This document shows positions 59,575 to 64,000 of a stretch of 64,000 bases of DNA, in pieces. A program made the translations under genes and the position numbers. The notes beneath the pieces are model-generated. The model did no database searches, was not told where the DNA came from, and saw only the letters and a list, made by a program, of their open reading frames with translations. Source of the stretch: Microbacterium sp. LWH13-1.2 (lineage in GTDB: Bacteria > Actinomycetota > Actinomycetes > Actinomycetales > Microbacteriaceae); assembly GCF_038397735.1 (NCBI RefSeq), contig NZ_CP151635.1:744001-808000 (forward strand), written 5' to 3'. Each line of letters starts with the position of its first letter. Position 1 is the first letter of the stretch.

Positions 59575-60360
59575 TCAGCCGGGCAGCCCGAAGAGCATCG
59601 GCCACGCGTTCGCCGCCCACGGGTAGCCGACGAACACGGTCGCGTCGATCAGGAAGTGCGCCACGAGGAACGGCATGAGCCGACCACTGCGCTGGAACAG
59701 CCAGCCGAACAGCAGGCCCATCGCGAGGTTTCCGATGAAGGCGCCGGGGCCCTGATAGAGGTGGTAGCTCGCGCGAAGCAGCGAGGTCGTCAGGATGATG
59801 GCCCACGGACCCCAACCGAGCTGCTTCAGACGGGCGAACAGATATCCCAGCACCACGAACTCCTCCTGCAGCGACGCGCGGGCTGCCGCGAGCAGGAGGA
59901 TCGGCACGGTCCACCAGTGGGAGCCCTGGCCCGAGGGGTCGACCGCGACGAAGATCCCCATGGCCCTTCCGGCCAGATAGAGCCCGATGCCCGGGATGCC
60001 GATCGCCGCGACGAGCAGAACGCCCCGCCCGATGTCGGGTGCCGTCTTCGTGCCGTCGAGACCGAGTCTTCCCAGATGCGGCCTCGAGGGCTGCCAGAGC
60101 AGATAGCAGACCAGCAGAACCGGGACGATCGAGAACCCGATCGACAGGACCTGATAGATCAGGTCGAAGATCTCCCTATCGCTCCGCGAAGGATTGAGGG
60201 TGGCGGTCTGATCGGCGAGCGGCACGTCGGCGGTGAGCAGGTCCGCCAGCTCGACGATCGCGTAGACCGCTGACTTGCCGAGACCGAGGGCCAGCACGAT
60301 CGCGATCTCCCACCACAGACGACTGCGAGAGGGGGCGGGGGAGAGGTCGACATCGGTCAC
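59575..60360 (-). CDS. CPBP family intramembrane endopeptidase
   Basis: A 261-residue polytopic protein with about eight helices. The CPBP (Abi/Rce1-like) motifs are visible: LQEEFVVLGYLFARLKQLG (glutamate pair with an Arg), SLLRASYHLYQG and FLVAHFLIDATVF (His). Family members cleave CAAX-like or bacteriocin-related substrates within the membrane. GTG 60360 is preferred as TACGAT (minus strand, 60368-60373) lies 7 bases upstream; the open frame to 60444 overlaps the typA promoter. It lies next to secreted-peptide genes, but nothing proves a link. Confidence 0.82.
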   Translation of the reverse strand: MTDVDLSPAPSRSRLWWEIAIVLALGLGKSAVYAIVELADLLTADVPLADQTATLNPSRSDREIFDLIYQVLSIGFSIVPVLLVCYLLWQPSRPHLGRLGLDGTKTAPDIGRGVLLVAAIGIPGIGLYLAGRAMGIFVAVDPSGQGSHWWTVPILLLAAARASLQEEFVVLGYLFARLKQLGWGPWAIILTTSLLRASYHLYQGPGAFIGNLAMGLLFGWLFQRSGRLMPFLVAHFLIDATVFVGYPWAANAWPMLFGLPG

Positions 60361-60460
60361 GCACACGATCGTACTTCGGCGTTCAGGAACGACTCGCCCG
60401 AATACGATAGTCTGGAACGTCGGCTTCTCGGCAAAACCCCACACTCTTTAGGACATATGC

Positions 60461-62374
60461 ATGGCGCACGCCCTTCGCTCTGACCTCCGCAACGTCGCAA
60501 TCGTCGCGCACGTCGACCACGGCAAGACCACTCTCGTCGACGCCATGCTGCGTCAGACGGGCTCGTTCGGCGAACACGCCCACGTCGATGAGCGTGCCAT
60601 GGACTCGAACGACCTCGAGCGTGAAAAGGGCATCACGATCCTCGCCAAGAACACGGCGATCACCTACAAGGGAAAGCACGCTCAGGGCAAGGAGATCACG
60701 ATCAACGTGATCGACACCCCCGGCCACGCCGACTTCGGCGGTGAGGTCGAGCGCGGCCTGTCGATGGTCGACGGTGTCGTCCTGCTCGTCGACGCGAGCG
60801 AGGGCCCGCTTCCGCAGACCCGGTTCGTGCTGCGCAAGGCTCTCGAGTCGAAGCTGCCCGTCATCCTCCTGGTCAACAAGACCGACCGTCCCGATGCTCG
60901 CATCGCCGAGGTCGAGGAGGAAGCTCACGACCTGCTTCTGGGCCTCGCATCCGACCTCGTCGACGACGTGCCCGACCTCGACGTCGACGCGCTGCTCGAC
61001 GTGCCGGTGGTCTACGCATCCGGTCGTGCGGGCGCGGCATCGCAGAACCGTCCCGCCGACGGTTCGCTGCCCGACAACGACGACCTCGAGCCGCTCTTCG
61101 AGGCCATCCTCGAACACGTCCCCGCTCCGGCGTACGACGACGAGGCTCCTCTCCAGGCCTGGGTCACCAACCTCGACTCCAGCCCCTTCCTCGGCCGCCT
61201 CGCGCTGCTGCGCGTGTTCAACGGCACGCTCAAGAAGGGCCAGACCGTCGCCTGGGTCCGTTCAGACGGCACGCACCAGAACGCACGCATCACCGAGCTG
61301 CTCAAGACCCGTGCGCTCGAGCGCTACCCCGCCGAGTCGGCAGGCCCCGGCGACATCGTCGCCATCGCAGGCTTCGAGAACATCACGATCGGCGAGACCA
61401 TCGCCGACCCGGAGGATGTCCGCCCTCTCCCCGCGATCACCGTCGACGACCCCGCCATCTCGATGACGATCGGCACCAACACCTCGCCGCTCATGGGCAA
61501 GGTCAAGGGTCACAAGCTCACCGCTCGCATGGTCAAGGACCGTCTCGACAAAGAGCTGATCGGTAACGTCTCGCTCAAGGTCGTCGACATCGGGCGTCCC
61601 GACGCATGGGAGGTGCAGGGCCGCGGCGAGCTGGCTCTGGCGATCCTCGTCGAGAACATGCGCCGTGAGGGCTTCGAGCTCACCGTCGGCAAGCCGCAGG
61701 TGGTCACGAAGAAGATCGACGGCAAGACCTACGAGCCCTTCGAGCACCTCACGATCGACACGCCGGAGGAGCACCTCGGCGCGATCACGCAGCTTCTCGC
61801 GAACCGCAAGGGCCGCATGGAGAACATGACCAACCACGGCACCGGCTGGGTGCGCATGGAGTTCATCGTCCCCTCGCGCGGTCTGATCGGCTTCCGCAGC
61901 GAGTTCCTCACCACGACCCGCGGCACGGGTATCGCCAACGCGATCTCACACGGGTACGAGCCGTGGGCGGGATCCATCACGACCCGTCAGAACGGTTCGA
62001 TCGTCGCCGACCGCCAGGGTGTCGTCACCCCGTTCGCGATGATCGCCCTGCAGGAGCGCATGTCCTTCTTCGTGCAGCCCACGCAGGAGGTCTACGAGGG
62101 CATGGTCATCGGCGAGAACTCCCGCGCCGACGACATGGACGTCAACATCACCAAGGAGAAGAAGCTCACCAACATGCGTGCGGCGAGCTCCGACACCTTC
62201 GAGTCGATGACTCCTCCGCGCCAGCTGACGCTCGAGGAGAGCCTCGAGTTCGCTCGTGACGACGAATGCGTCGAGGTCACGCCCGAGGTCGTCCGCATCC
62301 GCAAGGTGAACCTCGACGCCAACACCCGTGCGCGTGAGACCGCTCGCCTGAAGCGCCAGGACGCCAACGTCTGA
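60461..62374 (+). CDS. typA: Translational GTPase TypA/BipA
   Basis: A ribosome-binding GTPase involved in stress adaptation and large-subunit assembly, 637 residues. G1 is AHVDHGKTT (about 15-23), G3 DTPGHADFGGE and G4 NKTD; EF-G-like domains and the TypA-specific C-terminal domain (TNMRAASSD) follow. A candidate -10 TACGAT lies at 60403-60408, giving a leader of about 45 bases with AGGA before ATG 60461. It is divergent from the CPBP protease. Confidence 0.97.
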   Translation: MAHALRSDLRNVAIVAHVDHGKTTLVDAMLRQTGSFGEHAHVDERAMDSNDLEREKGITILAKNTAITYKGKHAQGKEITINVIDTPGHADFGGEVERGLSMVDGVVLLVDASEGPLPQTRFVLRKALESKLPVILLVNKTDRPDARIAEVEEEAHDLLLGLASDLVDDVPDLDVDALLDVPVVYASGRAGAASQNRPADGSLPDNDDLEPLFEAILEHVPAPAYDDEAPLQAWVTNLDSSPFLGRLALLRVFNGTLKKGQTVAWVRSDGTHQNARITELLKTRALERYPAESAGPGDIVAIAGFENITIGETIADPEDVRPLPAITVDDPAISMTIGTNTSPLMGKVKGHKLTARMVKDRLDKELIGNVSLKVVDIGRPDAWEVQGRGELALAILVENMRREGFELTVGKPQVVTKKIDGKTYEPFEHLTIDTPEEHLGAITQLLANRKGRMENMTNHGTGWVRMEFIVPSRGLIGFRSEFLTTTRGTGIANAISHGYEPWAGSITTRQNGSIVADRQGVVTPFAMIALQERMSFFVQPTQEVYEGMVIGENSRADDMDVNITKEKKLTNMRAASSDTFESMTPPRQLTLEESLEFARDDECVEVTPEVVRIRKVNLDANTRARETARLKRQDANV

Positions 62375-62387
62375 GAATCGTCTAAGA

Positions 62388-62431
62388 AAAGGGGCCCTGC
62401 ATCGCCGGAAACGGCGGTGCAGGGTCCCTTT
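62388..62431 (+). terminator. Hairpin terminator after typA
   Basis: A 20-bp stem (62388-62407 with 62412-62431), with two G-U pairs, capped by a GAAA loop; CTCACG follows. It is the longest stem among the terminators here. Confidence 0.88.
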
Positions 62432-62538
62432 CTCACGAAACGTCCAGGTGCTCCGTTGCAGAATCGTTACCTTGCGCCTGGGACGATCTCCCGATGAGTG
62501 TCCTGTGACGGGCGTACGACGACCCGAAAGTCGAACCC

Positions 62539-63423
62539 ATGCTTCACACCTCCCGTGCGCTTCGGCGCGCCCACGCGGCGGCGTCCGCCCGCAACGCGAT
62601 CACGGCACGTCGCCCCAAGCTGATTCTCGGAACGATCACCGGCGGGATGCTCGGCCTCGCCTTGACCGTCGGCATGGTGTCGGCACCCGCGGCTGGTGCC
62701 GAGGTGCCGGACGCCGTCGCCGGCGTCACGTCCTTCGTCACCGGCGAGACCGAGCAGCCGGCGAAGAGCGCCGACGACTCAGCCCTGACGATGGTCGCCG
62801 CTCAGGACGCCATTGCTGCGGCCGAGGCGCTGAACGCCGAGGTCGCGGCATCGGGCCTCGACCTCGGCGCGGCACCCTCCGCGGTCGATACCTCCGACGT
62901 GACCGCCTGGGTCGATCAGCTCGCCGACCGCGACGACTTCTCGAACAGGCAGCTCACGAGCCTCACTGCGTATGCGGTCACCGGCACGGACGAGATCGTC
63001 GCTGAGACCGCCGCCCTGCAGGAATCCTACGTAGCGGCTCAGCAGGCCAAAGCCGCTGCGGATGCGGCTGCCGTGCAGGCGGCCGCTGAAGCCGCCGCAC
63101 TCGCTCAGACGAACACCGTCGATGGCGCGAAGGCCGCGGCGCGCGACATCGCGTCAAGTCAGTACGGGTGGGGCGACGACCAGTTCTCCTGCCTGGATTC
63201 GCTGTGGACCAAGGAATCCGGGTGGAACTACCAGGCGTACAACGCCTCGGGCGGCGCGACGGGGATTCCGCAGGCTCTGCCCGGAAGCAAGATGGCGTCT
63301 GCCGGATCCGACTGGCAGACGAATGCGGCCACGCAGATCCGCTGGGGTCTCGGATACATCTCATCCGTGTACGGCACCCCCTGCAGCGCGTGGGGGCACT
63401 CCCAGTCCGTGAACTGGTACTGA
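62539..63423 (+). CDS. Secreted transglycosylase-like cell-wall protein
   Basis: A 294-residue secreted protein. An Arg-rich N-terminus precedes a hydrophobic segment (about 29-52, ending SAPAAGA) that serves as signal peptide or anchor. Residues about 150-200 form an alanine-rich coiled coil. The C-terminal 90 residues (QFSCLDSLWTKESGWNYQAY to SAWGHSQSVNWY) resemble the lysozyme-like/SLT domain of actinobacterial wall hydrolases, with Glu in TKESGWN as the probable catalytic acid and two cysteines that may form a disulfide. The ATG start is moderately certain. Confidence 0.8.
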   Translation: MLHTSRALRRAHAAASARNAITARRPKLILGTITGGMLGLALTVGMVSAPAAGAEVPDAVAGVTSFVTGETEQPAKSADDSALTMVAAQDAIAAAEALNAEVAASGLDLGAAPSAVDTSDVTAWVDQLADRDDFSNRQLTSLTAYAVTGTDEIVAETAALQESYVAAQQAKAAADAAAVQAAAEAAALAQTNTVDGAKAAARDIASSQYGWGDDQFSCLDSLWTKESGWNYQAYNASGGATGIPQALPGSKMASAGSDWQTNAATQIRWGLGYISSVYGTPCSAWGHSQSVNWY

Positions 63424-63450
63424 GCCGCCGCCACCCGACCGGCACCACCG

Positions 63451-63483
63451 AGACCCACCCCGCATGCGTGCGGCGGTGGGTCT
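63451..63483 (+). terminator. Hairpin terminator after the transglycosylase-like gene
   Basis: AGACCCACC (63451-63459) plus CCGCA pair with TGCGG and GGTGGGTCT (63469-63483) with one bulged C, 14 bp in all, followed by TGGCGTT. Confidence 0.75.
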
Positions 63484-63594
63484 TGGCGTTCAGGGCGCAG
63501 CCTGACACCGGCGCTCTGCGCTCTAGGCAGGGCGAGGCATTGCCACTACGGTGAGCGGTGACGGCTGGGGGGTCGTGGACTCGGAGGAGAACGC

Positions 63595-64000
63595 ATGGAC
63601 GTCGCGGCACTGACAGACATCCCGCAGCAGGTGTCGACCGGCGCCCTGCCGGGGTGGGACCGCGTCGACGAGCTCGTGCGCGAAGCCCACCGCCGCTATG
63701 CGGACGACCGCACGGGTGCAGTCGCCGATTACATCCCCGTGCTCGCGGAGGCCGACCCCGAGCTGTTCGGTCTCGCGGTCATCGAGGTCGATGGCGGCCT
63801 GCATGACGCCGGAGACGCGCTGCATCCGTTCTCGATCCAGTCGATCTCGAAGATGTTCGTGTATGCGCTGGCCATCCAGGAGCACGGCCACGAGCGCGTG
63901 CGCGAGATCGTCGGTGTCAACAACACAGGTCTCGCCTTCAACTCGCTGATGGCTCTGGAGCTCAACAGCGGGCACCCCATGAACCCGATGGTCAACGCCG
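63595..64000 (+). CDS. glsA: Glutaminase A, N-terminal part (cut by the window edge)
   Basis: About 135 codons of a beta-lactamase-fold glutaminase that hydrolyses glutamine to glutamate and ammonia. The catalytic serine motif SxxK is S83-I-S-K86 in FSIQSISKMF, and NNTGLAFNSLMALELNSGHP and MNPMVNA are conserved glutaminase blocks. GGAGGAG precedes ATG 63595. The remaining half lies outside the window. Confidence 0.9.
   Translation, partial: MDVAALTDIPQQVSTGALPGWDRVDELVREAHRRYADDRTGAVADYIPVLAEADPELFGLAVIEVDGGLHDAGDALHPFSIQSISKMFVYALAIQEHGHERVREIVGVNNTGLAFNSLMALELNSGHPMNPMVNA

Noticed and set aside
1..64000. CRISPR array, tRNA or rRNA genes, insertion sequences
   Set aside because: No regularly spaced repeats, no cloverleaf with conserved TTCGA arm and no transposase were found on either strand by eye.

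Overview
The window is a gene-dense, high-GC actinobacterial chromosome segment, most likely from Microbacterium or a close relative in Microbacteriaceae. Pointers are frequent GTG starts, many apparently leaderless genes with a TAnnnT box close to the start codon, the MEP enzyme IspH, class II aldolase and GlpX-type fructose bisphosphatase, and families typical of this group (DUF4245, DUF6264-like, DUF6328, NrtR-controlled NAD genes). From memory, the order Z-prenyl synthase, phoH2, fumC, glpX, DUF4245, xseB-xseA, ispH, ychF over 0-20 kb follows the same backbone as Mycobacterium tuberculosis Rv1086-Rv1112. The genus call is inference; no rRNA or tRNA gene is visible.

Layout. 1-20 kb is core metabolism and housekeeping: a short-chain Z-isoprenyl synthase, a fold-type I PLP enzyme, a PIN-PhoH ATPase, the CstA-YbdD pyruvate/peptide uptake pair, a minus-strand operon xseA-xseB-DUF4245-carbonic anhydrase-fumC, ispH, an IclR regulator, aldolase and GlpX, RmuC, a DEDDh exonuclease, a methyltransferase and the GTPase YchF. 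From 19.9 to 21.3 kb lies an accessory patch in which the last bases of ychF recur twice more (three copies in all), bracketing two segments with small orphan genes. I regard this as the most unusual feature of the window.

21-36 kb is a mosaic of small accessory genes on both strands: hydrolases, a condensation-domain/GNAT fusion, an isochorismatase-like hydrolase, an ABC-F protein, a minimal LysR-type DNA-binding protein, a cysteine-less HesB-like protein, Dps, a PlsC-like acyltransferase, a 47-residue cysteine-containing peptide, a DHA2-type MFS pump, a half-size ABC exporter, an SDR and a glycosyltransferase. 36.7-42.3 kb is the de novo NAD operon nrtR-nadA-nadB-nadC-nifS, translationally coupled from nrtR to nadC.

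42.5-58.8 kb holds two family-5 oligopeptide-type ABC importer operons flanking the glycine cleavage operon gcvT-gcvH-gcvP, which is led by a tandem glycine riboswitch. 58.9-64 kb carries two paralogous small secreted peptides (one frameshifted), a CPBP intramembrane protease, typA, a secreted transglycosylase-like protein and the start of a glutaminase gene cut by the window edge.
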